Source of the DNA: Myxococcota bacterium | GTDB lineage: Bacteria > Myxococcota_A > Polyangia > HGW-17 | Assembly: GCA_018821305.1 (NCBI GenBank) | Contig: JAHJMN010000012.1 | Location: forward strand, 1 to 40,671 | Direction: 5' to 3' | DNA: 40,671 bases | In this document: in pieces, positions 33,191 to 40,399 of the stretch | How positions within the stretch are numbered: position 1 is the first letter of the stretch | Layout of the letters: every line of letters starts with the position of its first letter | Made by a program: the position numbers and the translations under genes | The notes under the pieces: generated by a model | Database searches by the model: none | Told to the model about the DNA's origin: nothing | Seen by the model: the letters and a program-made list of their open reading frames with translations, nothing else

Positions 33191-34247
33191 CGGCGTTTTG
33201 TAACTTGAATCTGGGAGACATAATCACATAAACCAGAATGATCACAATATTGAATCCGCGGATCATGAGCCTGTGCCTGCACAGGCGAAAGCTTATCAGC
33301 CCGGTTCGTAAGAGCCGGGTTCGAAAATGCACGGACCCCTTTCCCCCTTTGCTTGCGCCGCCGCAGGCGGCGCAAGCAAAGGGGGAAAAGAAAGGGATAT
33401 GAACATCTGATCCCAGAGCTGAAGCACTGGGCTAATTAAGGGCGTTCTACGAACGCAGAATTTCCGACGTTTTCTAATCACATCAACGTGAATGCTCACA
33501 GGCAAATCCAATCGTTGGCGGTGAACGTGGGGATCATAAACATGAATGACAACACCCTGAATCCTCACACATCCTTGAATAAACGGATCATAAAAAACAC
33601 GGAATTACGCGATTCTGAATGCAAACTTCCGACCCTAAAAAGAAACACCGGATAAAGAGCCACAACGTGGTTCTCACACATTAGCGAAGGGTTCAAAGAT
33701 GCCAGCGGCATCAAAGATCCCTGGTGGGCGCCGGGGTAATCACATCATCCTGAATGACCACACCCCTGAATCCTCACACATCCTTGAATGAACGGATCTT
33801 TAAAAAAAACGGAATTACGCGATTCTGAATGCAATCAACCATCTTCAAAACGAAACACCGGAAAAAGAACCTGCATCGCGGGTTCCACACATTAGCGAAG
33901 GGATCAAAGATGCCAGCGGCATCAAGGATCCCTGGTGGGCGCCGGGGTAATCACATAGACGTGAATGACCACACCCCTGAATCCTCACATCCTTGAATGA
34001 ACGGATCATAAAAACACGGAATAACGGAATAACGCGATTCTGAATGCAACATCCCGACCTCAAAAAGAAACACCGGATAAAGAGCCACAACGTGGTTCTC
34101 ACACATTAGCGAAGGGATCAAAGATGCCAGCGGCATCAAGGATCCCTGGTGGGCGGTGGGGTAATCACATCAGCCTGAATGACCTCACCCCTGAATCCCC
34201 TTGCGACGCTGAATGAACGGATCATACAAAACACGGAATTTATTATT
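33191..34247 (+). repeat. Structured CACCCCTGAATCC repeat array, copy B
   Basis: The left part holds hairpins GCCTGTGC-CT-GCACAGGC (33269-33286), CCCGGTTC-GTAA-GAGCCGGG (33300-33319), a 23-bp hairpin (33340-33388), CCCAGAGCTGAAGCACTGGG (33412-33431) and GCGTTC-TAC-GAACGC (33442-33456). The right part is a tandem array with GGGG starts at 33529, 33733, 33944 and 34158, a 204-214 bp period. Each full unit has CACCCCTGAATCC (or a close variant), ACACCGGA, a variable hairpin with AAC/ATC loop, TTAGCGAAGG and GATGCC-AGC-GGCATC, then CCCTGGTGGGCG. Confidence 0.8.
33340..33388 (+). ncRNA. 23-bp perfect hairpin of repeat copy B (possible structured RNA or DNA)
   Basis: Arms 33340-33362 and 33366-33388 pair perfectly, with loop GCA. 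It is in the same position relative to flanking modules as the hairpins at 25324-25376 and 39820-39872, but its middle (TTTGCTTGCG) differs. Confidence 0.5.
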
Positions 34248-34300
34248 TCGTTACACGCAGGTACCAGACGGCAGCCCTTAAGACCAACCATCCGTATAAA

Positions 34301-34440
34301 CTATACTTCTGGGGTATCGGGGGTGTCTTCGTTGCGGGTGGGGGAGGAGATGCCCATCATGATTCGGAGTTGTTTGTTTGGAACTATTGTGCGGGCGGTT
34401 TTTGCCCAGTCCTGATACCATGCCCACATTTCCTCACGGG
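34301..34440 (-). pseudogene. Duplicated 3' fragment of the 38118-38744 gene
   Basis: The minus strand encodes REEMWAWYQDWAKTARTIVP, then NKQLRIMMGISSPTRNED and TPDTPEV with a stop. It equals the C-terminal 45 or so residues of the gene at 38118-38744 apart from a 9-base loss near the end. There is no start or upstream part; upstream DNA turns into an unrelated AT-rich sequence. The 3' flanks of both copies also share TTTATTATTTCGT. It sits at the end of the copy B array. Confidence 0.8.
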
Positions 34441-34525
34441 AAAAAAACAAACCAGAGTTTTCTTTTACCTTCAGGCAATAATGGATTGAAGAAACTTTTG
34501 CAACTAGAATAGATTGAAGAAAATG

Positions 34526-34891
34526 TTAAATATATGTAAATGATTGAGGTGGTAAAATACCATATGCTTCTTTTAAATCTAATCTTGGTGAGTATTCTAC
34601 CGCATCTTTTATTTTAATAGCGAATCCGTAGTCTTTGTTTATAAAGTAGGAATAAAAAAATTCAGATGTTATTCCAGACTGATCACATGTATTTTTCCAC
34701 AACAAATCTAGCTCGTCACATTCAATCCTTTCAATCTTGAATTCTCCAATAACTTTTTTTATTGGAGAACTAGCATATACTACAACTGTATCTATTTCCT
34801 TTTTAAATATTTGTCTCCTATATTCATATTTTTTTTCACCAGAAAATATCAATGCTGCAAATTGTGGTTTAATTGATAATAAGGCTTTCAT
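34526..34891 (-). CDS. ASCH/PUA-like domain protein
   Basis: 121 residues. MKALLSIKPQFAALIFSGEK then KYEYRRQIFKK is the classic ASCH opening, followed by VVVYASSPIKKVIGEFKIE and, late, EAYGILPPQSFTYI. ASCH domains belong to the PUA-like fold and bind RNA or modified bases; some act as small nucleases or regulators. The start overlaps the 3' end of the PIN-GNAT gene by 23 bases, so it is the third gene of this operon and probably works with it. Confidence 0.85.
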   Translation of the reverse strand: MKALLSIKPQFAALIFSGEKKYEYRRQIFKKEIDTVVVYASSPIKKVIGEFKIERIECDELDLLWKNTCDQSGITSEFFYSYFINKDYGFAIKIKDAVEYSPRLDLKEAYGILPPQSFTYI

Positions 34892-36404
34892 TTGTTCCAG
34901 TCTCCTTCAAAATTGTTAAGAATTGTTTCTGCGAGAGTTGTTTTAAGCCTCTGAGCTCATCTTTCTCACCAGTCAGTATACCTAGTTCTAATAGTCTCTG
35001 TCTATTTATCCTTTTTCCCGTTGGAAACGAGTGTGTGTAAAGAAAATAAATAATAAATGGACGCATCCTCGCATTCCAGTTCCAAAAATCACTTAACTCG
35101 TCGTCAGAAAATACACTTCGCTTTCTACATTTTAAAATAAAATCATCAACATCTTTAATATCGTCGATTTTACCCTCAGCAATTGCAATTGTAGTAATAA
35201 CGCTACTGTAATATGCACTTCTATCTTTTGCAGCTGTTCGATAGAAAATAATAATATCACCTTTAGTTATACTCCTCTCGAACGAGCGAGTAATGTATAC
35301 TTTACTTATTGCATTGCGGTGTGGTTGATTTTCAATAAAATCATATGGGGATTCGGTTGTAAGTATTGAGTCTGGGAGTAATTCAGTATGATAATCAGGA
35401 TAAATGGGGATCATAAAAATATTATTTTTTGTTGTGATATATGGAAAAGTCAGCCTAGGATTACTTACGTTAAAACTTGGTCTAAAATCGCGAACATAGA
35501 CAGCTTCTTTTTTTTCGTCATTGTTTTTTTCACCATAATATTTAAATCCCCAATCTTCTAGTAAATTTATAAGTCGCAGTTGTTCATCAGTACTGCGGAA
35601 TAATGTTACATATATTTCATCTACTTTAGCTATCAAAGCATTATCAAAAATTATTTTTATAAACCGTTCTCCAAGTCTAACCCCGTTATTCGAAACCTTG
35701 AATGTACCAATCTTAAGTCGTTTTTTTCTACTAAATATTGGAGTTATATCCGAATAAGACTCATCTTCATTTTCTATTTTTAAATATAGAAATGATAATA
35801 TCTTACCTTTATTTATTGTTACGTAAGCAGTTTCATCTGATTTTCTAAGGAACCATTTTTCAAAACCTGGGTAATCCATTCGGAAACTGTCAAAGAAATC
35901 ATCAGCAATTGATACTTCACTGAAATATTTCTTGGTTACAGATAGTACTTTATAATCAACAAGCTCAGGATTTTCTGATAAAATCTTTTCTAAAAATGAG
36001 TCAATTGTAAAGACTCGTTCTGATATATTTAACGCAAAAGCTTTCTTGTGTATTTTTTTGTCTTCAGTTATTAGAAAATCAACCCTACTCAGATAGACTT
36101 CATTTAATAAACAAGTATCATTTTTATCATTTTCATTCAGATCATATAGTTTTGCTATACTTATAACTTCAGGAGCAAGATCAGAGTTCGATCGTAGTAT
36201 CTTGTAACTATCAATTTTAACTCTCAATGAATTTGCAGTTTCTTTATTACTATTTTTTTCTATCTCATTTATTGTTATAGAATGCACACATTTTAAGTAC
36301 TTACCCTTATCCAGCCATCTAAAGAGAACACCAATGTCTTTATTAAGTACGCGGCTTGCTTCCCTATGAATAACTATATTGGTATCTAACAGTACTTCCT
36401 TCAT
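34869..36404 (-). CDS. PIN-GNAT-PUA-like multidomain protein
   Basis: 511 residues. Residues 1-140 look like a PIN RNase domain: LLDTNIVIH (first Asp), ITINEIEKNS (Glu), NDTCLLNE and FLITEDKKIH (later Asp). Residues about 165-320 read like a GNAT acyltransferase (KILSFLYLKIENED, LKIGTFKVSNNGVRLGERFI, LINLLEDWGFKYYGEKNN). Residues about 345-460 (PHRNAISKVYITRSFERSIT then KGDIIIFYRTA) resemble an EVE/ASCH-type PUA-like domain. Thus a likely nuclease toxin joined to an acetylating and an RNA- or base-sensing part. The start overlaps the upstream stop as ATGA. Domain assignments by eye; PIN is the surest. Confidence 0.75.
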   Translation of the reverse strand: MKEVLLDTNIVIHREASRVLNKDIGVLFRWLDKGKYLKCVHSITINEIEKNSNKETANSLRVKIDSYKILRSNSDLAPEVISIAKLYDLNENDKNDTCLLNEVYLSRVDFLITEDKKIHKKAFALNISERVFTIDSFLEKILSENPELVDYKVLSVTKKYFSEVSIADDFFDSFRMDYPGFEKWFLRKSDETAYVTINKGKILSFLYLKIENEDESYSDITPIFSRKKRLKIGTFKVSNNGVRLGERFIKIIFDNALIAKVDEIYVTLFRSTDEQLRLINLLEDWGFKYYGEKNNDEKKEAVYVRDFRPSFNVSNPRLTFPYITTKNNIFMIPIYPDYHTELLPDSILTTESPYDFIENQPHRNAISKVYITRSFERSITKGDIIIFYRTAAKDRSAYYSSVITTIAIAEGKIDDIKDVDDFILKCRKRSVFSDDELSDFWNWNARMRPFIIYFLYTHSFPTGKRINRQRLLELGILTGEKDELRGLKQLSQKQFLTILKETGTNESLIIN

Positions 36405-37459
36405 TGCAATTTTCCTTTACCAAGTTTACCAAATAGCTTGCAAATCTTATTAATTGTAGGCCAAACAAAATAGAAGAATATAGACAGCCCTATACTAAGT
36501 GAAATATAAACTTCGAGGGGCAATCTAGACCAAAATTCGCTTGAAAAAAATGAAACATGATTATCAAGTTTAAATGAAGGGATGAAAAGTAAAAAACCGC
36601 TAATAATACTTACAAGCATTGCTAAAGCAAATTGTCCAGTACCTATACGTTCTTTCGTATATACAGAAAAGAAACTATAACTTTCTTCTCCCTTTTGTTT
36701 ATTAAATACAACAATATACTCATCTTTTCTTATTCTCTTGTCTCCTAAATATTTGAAAGACGGATCATACTCAAGAGTTCGTATATTTTTAAGTGAAACA
36801 CGATCAAAGAATGATAACTCATATGTGTTTGGAATAACATTAAAACAAAAACAATTTTTAATTTTAGAAAGAACTTTTTCTTGTAAATTAAGACTAGTAG
36901 GTAAATTTCTGCGTTCATTAATCTTTAGATCATAAAGAATGCTGGATTTACTAATACCTGTTTTTCTAGTGGAAATTAAATTTAAATCAACATTGACTGA
37001 GATTCTAAAATAGATATGAGTTTTGTTATCACTACCTAATTTCTCCTTAAGCATTCTTGTGTTAATCAGTATTTTTAGAATGTTTTCTTTTTCGATTGAA
37101 TTGTCTAATATTACTGGAAGAATGCATAGTGGGTCCCGAAAGGAGAAACGGTGAACAACACCTTTTTCTCTAACCCCGCCATCTATATAAATATTACTCT
37201 CAATCGCGTCGTTAAAAATAAACTTACTATTTTCCGGATCTTTTAACCTTTCGTAAAGGTCAGTTCGCTCCATGGATGAAGTAAGCCAAGGAAGATACAA
37301 ATAAAGAGCAATGTCATCCGGATAATCGTTTTCGGAACTAAGCTCGCCACCAAATTCAACAAGAGCAGTATTATTTTTAAATTCCCAAGTGCAAATATGA
37401 AAGCGTTCGAATTCAACAGAAAAATCCTTGTCATTAAAAATAAAAAAGTTATTTTCCAT
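36401..37459 (-). CDS. Membrane protein with two C-terminal helices, unknown function
   Basis: About 352 residues from the ATG at 37459, six bases after AGGTG; the frame is open to a GTG at 37522 with no clear ribosome site. The first 270 residues are soluble, mixed alpha/beta, without a known motif. Two membrane segments follow: FALAMLVSIISGFLLFIPS and YISLSIGLSIFFYFVWP, then a basic tail (GKLGKGKLQ). It overlaps the PIN-GNAT gene by four bases (ATGA), so it is the first gene of a three-gene operon and may anchor or sense for it. Very AT-rich and low in rare-codon avoidance, suggesting acquisition. Confidence 0.7.
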   Translation of the reverse strand: MENNFFIFNDKDFSVEFERFHICTWEFKNNTALVEFGGELSSENDYPDDIALYLYLPWLTSSMERTDLYERLKDPENSKFIFNDAIESNIYIDGGVREKGVVHRFSFRDPLCILPVILDNSIEKENILKILINTRMLKEKLGSDNKTHIYFRISVNVDLNLISTRKTGISKSSILYDLKINERRNLPTSLNLQEKVLSKIKNCFCFNVIPNTYELSFFDRVSLKNIRTLEYDPSFKYLGDKRIRKDEYIVVFNKQKGEESYSFFSVYTKERIGTGQFALAMLVSIISGFLLFIPSFKLDNHVSFFSSEFWSRLPLEVYISLSIGLSIFFYFVWPTINKICKLFGKLGKGKLQ

Positions 37460-37522
37460 ATTTACACCTGCCCAAAGGGTTTTATGTGGAGCTGTATTCG
37501 ATAACAAAAACATTTTCCACAC

Positions 37523-38117
37523 CTAGCTCGTCCACTATACTTTACCTTTGTATAAAATAAAGCTTTTTGTAATTCTGAAGACCCAGAGTTGCAATATTTT
37601 TCTGATACCTCATCAAATTGTTTACTATTAAAATTCTATGCCTATGACTTTCCGCAAGATGTTTTCCATGAAAGATCCTAGCGTTGTAGTAGTAGGATGA
37701 ATCATTTATATCGATTGAGATGCTTAAATAAATAAGTACTGATTGTTGTTAAAGTTCGGATTTTAATATTTTGCCATTTAAAATTCATAAAACTCATTTA
37801 AGACCATAGACTGAAAACAATCAATCTTTGAACTACTTTTTCAAGGTTATTATCCTGACGGCCATTATTGTTTAAGCCACTAATATACAAAACTCATTTA
37901 AATTGTGTATTTCTGGAAATTTTATAACAAGTTTATGCGTCCACTATTTTTTAGTAACCTGAAACAGTTTTGTCAAGGTGGAAATCCATAAAAGTTAAGT
38001 TTGTTTATCGGCGGGTTTATGAATAGAGATCTATTGGAAATTTGAAAAGGATCTTTTTTTATTATTTCGTCAAAGGCGGGTTTCCAAATTCAGGTCTGAT
38101 TTTAGACGTCCTAGCGC
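37523..38117. other. AT-rich gene-free stretch
   Basis: It holds the upstream region of the three-gene operon and, at 37906-38045, the third GTTTATGCGTCCACTA repeat. Nothing else was recognised. Confidence 0.5.
37906..38045 (+). repeat. GTTTATGCGTCCACTA repeat, copy 3
   Basis: AAATTTTATAACAAGTTTAT, GCGTCCACTA, TTTTTTAGTAACC, GTTTTGTCAAGGTGGAAA and GTTTGTTTATC match copy 1 at 31782-31930 in order and spacing. The two long copies bracket the block 32.2-37.5 kb. Confidence 0.7.
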
Positions 38118-38744
38118 TTATACTTCGGGGTTTTCTGGGGTTTCGGGGGTGTCTTCGTTGCGGGTGGGGGAGGAGATGCCCATCATGATTCGGAGTTGTT
38201 TGTTTGGAACTATTGTGCGGGCGGTTTTTGCCCAGTCCTGATACCAGGCCCACATTTCTTCCCGGGCTGCTTCCAGTTCAGCTTTGTTTATCATCCAGGA
38301 ATCATCGGGGGTATTTTTACCCTTTGCCTGATCAAGAAGGGTAGTTACTTCGTTGATTTTTTCATTTGTAAGACCACGCTTGGCTAAAAGAGCCATGGCA
38401 TCGGTCCAGGGAGCAGAGGTTTTTCCGGCAATGCTATTAAGGCGGTTTGTAAACTCATTTACATTTGCCACAACTTCAATTCCGCTTGTTTTATTGAGAT
38501 TTGTAAAAAGTTCCTTGTGTACTTCGGGGTGTTTTCTTGAAAGGGCTGCATCTGCAACGTCAAACCAGGTGTTTTCCCAGTTATCAATAGCTGAAATAAG
38601 ATCGGAAGTAGCACCTACATCCGGATTGGATGATGCCCCGAGACTACGGCCTGTGGCTTTTTCAAACAACTGCCATCCTTCTGTTAATTCTGCTTCGTCA
38701 AATCCGCGCTGCAGCATGATTGAACGAATCCTTGTGTTCTGCAT
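38118..38744 (-). CDS. Conserved hypothetical helical protein, probably interrupted by an in-frame stop
   Basis: 208 residues from ATG 38744. The sequence is helical (RIRSIMLQRGFDEAELTEGW, DAALSRKHPEVHKELFTNLN, AELEAAREEMWAWYQDWAKT) and ends in a Pro/Glu tail. No known domain was recognised. No ribosome site is visible before 38744, while the 18-codon frame just upstream, in the same frame and ended by TAA directly before this ATG, has AAGGAG. The natural protein therefore probably began at 38801 and has acquired a stop, unless readthrough or re-initiation occurs. A 3' fragment is duplicated at 34301-34440. Confidence 0.6.
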   Translation of the reverse strand: MQNTRIRSIMLQRGFDEAELTEGWQLFEKATGRSLGASSNPDVGATSDLISAIDNWENTWFDVADAALSRKHPEVHKELFTNLNKTSGIEVVANVNEFTNRLNSIAGKTSAPWTDAMALLAKRGLTNEKINEVTTLLDQAKGKNTPDDSWMINKAELEAAREEMWAWYQDWAKTARTIVPNKQLRIMMGISSPTRNEDTPETPENPEV

Positions 38745-38801
38745 TTACATGAGGAATTTTAAAACTTTTGAATATTTTGCTTCGTATGAGAATCTTGGCA
38801 T
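38745..38801 (-). CDS. 18-residue frame with strong ribosome site, likely original start of the next gene
   Basis: MPRFSYEAKYSKVLKFLM followed by TAA and then, without gap and in the same frame, the ATG of the 208-residue frame. AAGGAG lies eight bases before this ATG. It could be a leader peptide, but contiguity in frame favours a nonsense mutation in one long gene. Confidence 0.5.
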   Translation of the reverse strand: MPRFSYEAKYSKVLKFLM

Positions 38802-39744
38802 CTAGTGCTCCTTTCGTTTAGGGGTACAATAAAATAATAAATGCTACATTTTACAACACAATATTTATAGACAATGTCATTTTTATTACCGTCACACTGT
38901 AATTTTTCAATGACATTGTATTTGCTGCCTTTTTGGAGAGATCTTTTTCTATGTATCAGCACATTTACTATTATATTCAATTATAGCAGCCATTTTCCGC
39001 AGGGATTTTGAAATATATTTTCTGTGCTAATTTCTGTTATTTGTACTCCAGGATTTTGCAGAATCCTTGTATTTTTGTTTCTTTTAAAGGATATGAAAAG
39101 AGTACAATTCTCGTACCGGTATTTTTAACCTCATCCCTCTTGAGAAAGGTCATTTCCCCCGATAAAAATGCCGGTAAAGTGTTCCTTAACGCATATTTTT
39201 TAATCACTCAAAAAATTTTTTATTGCTGAAATTGTGACCTACCAGTCTTCAATGCACAAAAAGAATGCTTTTGTGATCACTTTTGTGGCTTGAGCGATAA
39301 TAAATCAGGGTTCAATCGTCGCTTTTCTTATTTCAAACGCAAAACATCATCCGTCTTCCTTCATTTCCCTACATTCAAATTTCGCGTCCCTCAGTCGGGA
39401 TGAACTTCATTTAAAAGGGAGGAACTTTTTTTCCGAGGGAACTGACCACTGAAGTCCGGGAAATAACCAACCCAAAGTGGGAAATGACCAGAGAAAGCAG
39501 GGAAATGAGGTTATTAATATTTTTTTGATGTTTAAATAAAGTGCAGGCAACGGAAAATTGTTGGGAACTAAGGATTCAAGCCGCAGAGTTAACCATTAAG
39601 GCCGGGGAAATGACGTTTCAGCATAGGTCTGGTAACTCTTCATGCAAGGGAAACGACGTGTACACACCCAAGACCCAATTGCCACGGGCGGGGAAGAGGT
39701 GCCTGATAGCAATTTTGCCAGAAGGCGTAATGTGATTCCGGGTG
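38802..39744. other. Long gene-free stretch with 20-21 bp phased repeats
   Basis: Open frames here (for example 39008-39229 and 39541-39735) have no ribosome site and no protein-like composition. The notable content is a run of GGGA-led repeats at 39397-39512. The rest is AT-rich and shows nothing recognisable. Confidence 0.5.
39397..39512 (+). repeat. Phased 20-21 bp GGGAAATGACC-like repeats
   Basis: GGGA starts occur at 39397, 39417, 39437, 39458, 39479 and 39500. The last four are exactly 21 bp apart and read GGGAACTGACCA, GGGAAATAACCA, GGGAAATGACCA and GGGAAATGAGG. AT-rich DNA (TTATTAATATTTTTTTGATG) follows. Such spacing resembles iterons or stacked protein-binding sites; no Rep-like gene is in the window. 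Confidence 0.6.
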
Positions 39745-39819
39745 TCCGATTTTCCGCGTTCGTAGAACGCCTTTATTTAGCCCGGAGTTTCAACTCCGGG
39801 ATCAGGAGTTAAATCCTTT

Positions 39820-39872
39820 CCTTTCGCCCTTTTGCTGCGCCGCCGTCGGCGGCGCAGCAAAAGGGCGAAAGG
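39820..39872 (-). ncRNA. 25-bp perfect hairpin of repeat copy C (possible structured RNA or DNA)
   Basis: Arms 39820-39844 and 39848-39872 pair perfectly, loop GTC on the plus strand. The terminal GCGCCGCC / GGCGGCGC is as in copies A and B; the outer stem (CCTTTCGCCCTTTTGCT) is different but fully paired. Confidence 0.5.
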
Positions 39873-39950
39873 GGCATGCGTGTTTTCTTACCCGGCTCTT
39901 ACGAACCGGGCTGATAAACTTGCGCCTGTGTTGGCACAGGCCCATGATCC

Positions 39951-40190
39951 GATCATTCAGCATCGGCGGGTGGATTCAGGGGTGTCGTCATTCACGTCTA
40001 TGTGATTGCCCCACCGCCCACCAGGGATCCGTTCATTCAGCATCGACGGGTGGATTCAGGGGTGTGGTCATTCATGTCTATGTGATTACCCCAGCGCCCA
40101 CCAGGGATCCGATCATTCAACGTCGGCGTTTGGATTCAGGGGTGTTGTCATTCAGGTCTATGTGATTACCCCGGCGCCCACCAGGGATCC
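39951..40190 (-). repeat. Three tandem 80-bp half-units
   Basis: CCAGGGATCC starts at 40021, 40101 and 40181, exactly 80 bp apart; each unit has GGATTCAGGGGTG, TCATTCA and TATGTGATTACCCC on the plus strand. Open frames through this region are translations of the repeat and are not genes. Confidence 0.85.
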
Positions 40191-40399
40191 GCGATGCCGC
40201 TGGCATCTTTGATCCCTTCGCTTACACCGTTTTTCGCAGAAAAACGGTGAATGTGTTGAAACCGCGTTGCGGGTTCTGGTTCCGTGGTTTCTTTTGAGGT
40301 TGGTTGTTTGAATGCAGTATCGCGTAATCCTGTGTTGGCACAGGCTCATGCTCCGATCATTCAGCATTGGCGGTTGGATTCAGGGGAGAAATATTTGTT

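Larger units (their letters stand above)
39745..40386 (-). repeat. Structured CACCCCTGAATCC repeat array, copy C (reverse orientation)
   Basis: Read on the minus strand: CCCCTGAATCC half-unit, CCTGTG-CCAA-CACAGG, hairpin GAACCCGC-AAC-GCGGTTTC with one mismatch, an extra hairpin CACCGTTTTTC-TGC-GAAAAACGGTG (40225-40249), GATGCC-AGC-GGCATC, three 80-bp units, another CCTGTG hairpin, CCCGGTTC-GTAA-GAGCCGGG (39891-39910), the 25-bp hairpin, CCCGGAGTTGAAACTCCGGG (39781-39800) and GCGTTC-TAC-GAACGC (39756-39770). The module order is that of copies A and B. Confidence 0.8.

Noticed and set aside
33269-33456. Group II intron or other known ribozyme
   Set aside because: GNRA-type loops and many hairpins are present, but no domain V-like hairpin with AGC triad and no reverse transcriptase were seen.
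39008-39735. Two plus-strand frames at 39008-39229 and 39541-39735
   Set aside because: No ribosome site, composition unlike the other proteins, and the second begins with GTG inside the GGGAAATGA-rich area.
33529-40190. CRISPR array
   Set aside because: Units are 80 or about 213 bp and conserved along most of their length; there are no short identical repeats with unique 30-40 bp spacers and no cas genes.
39920-40212. Overlapping open frames of 68-81 codons (repeated GFRGVVIHVYVITPAPTRDP-like peptides)
   Set aside because: They are translations of the 80-bp tandem half-units in two frames; no ribosome site and the periodicity is that of the DNA repeat. Similar frames at 25118-25321, 33145-33568 and 33845-34139 were dropped for the same reason.
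25053-40386. Integron attC sites and a cassette array
   Set aside because: Structured, sequence-variable hairpins are suggestive, but I found no RYYYAAC/GTTRRRY core boxes and no tyrosine integrase in the window.
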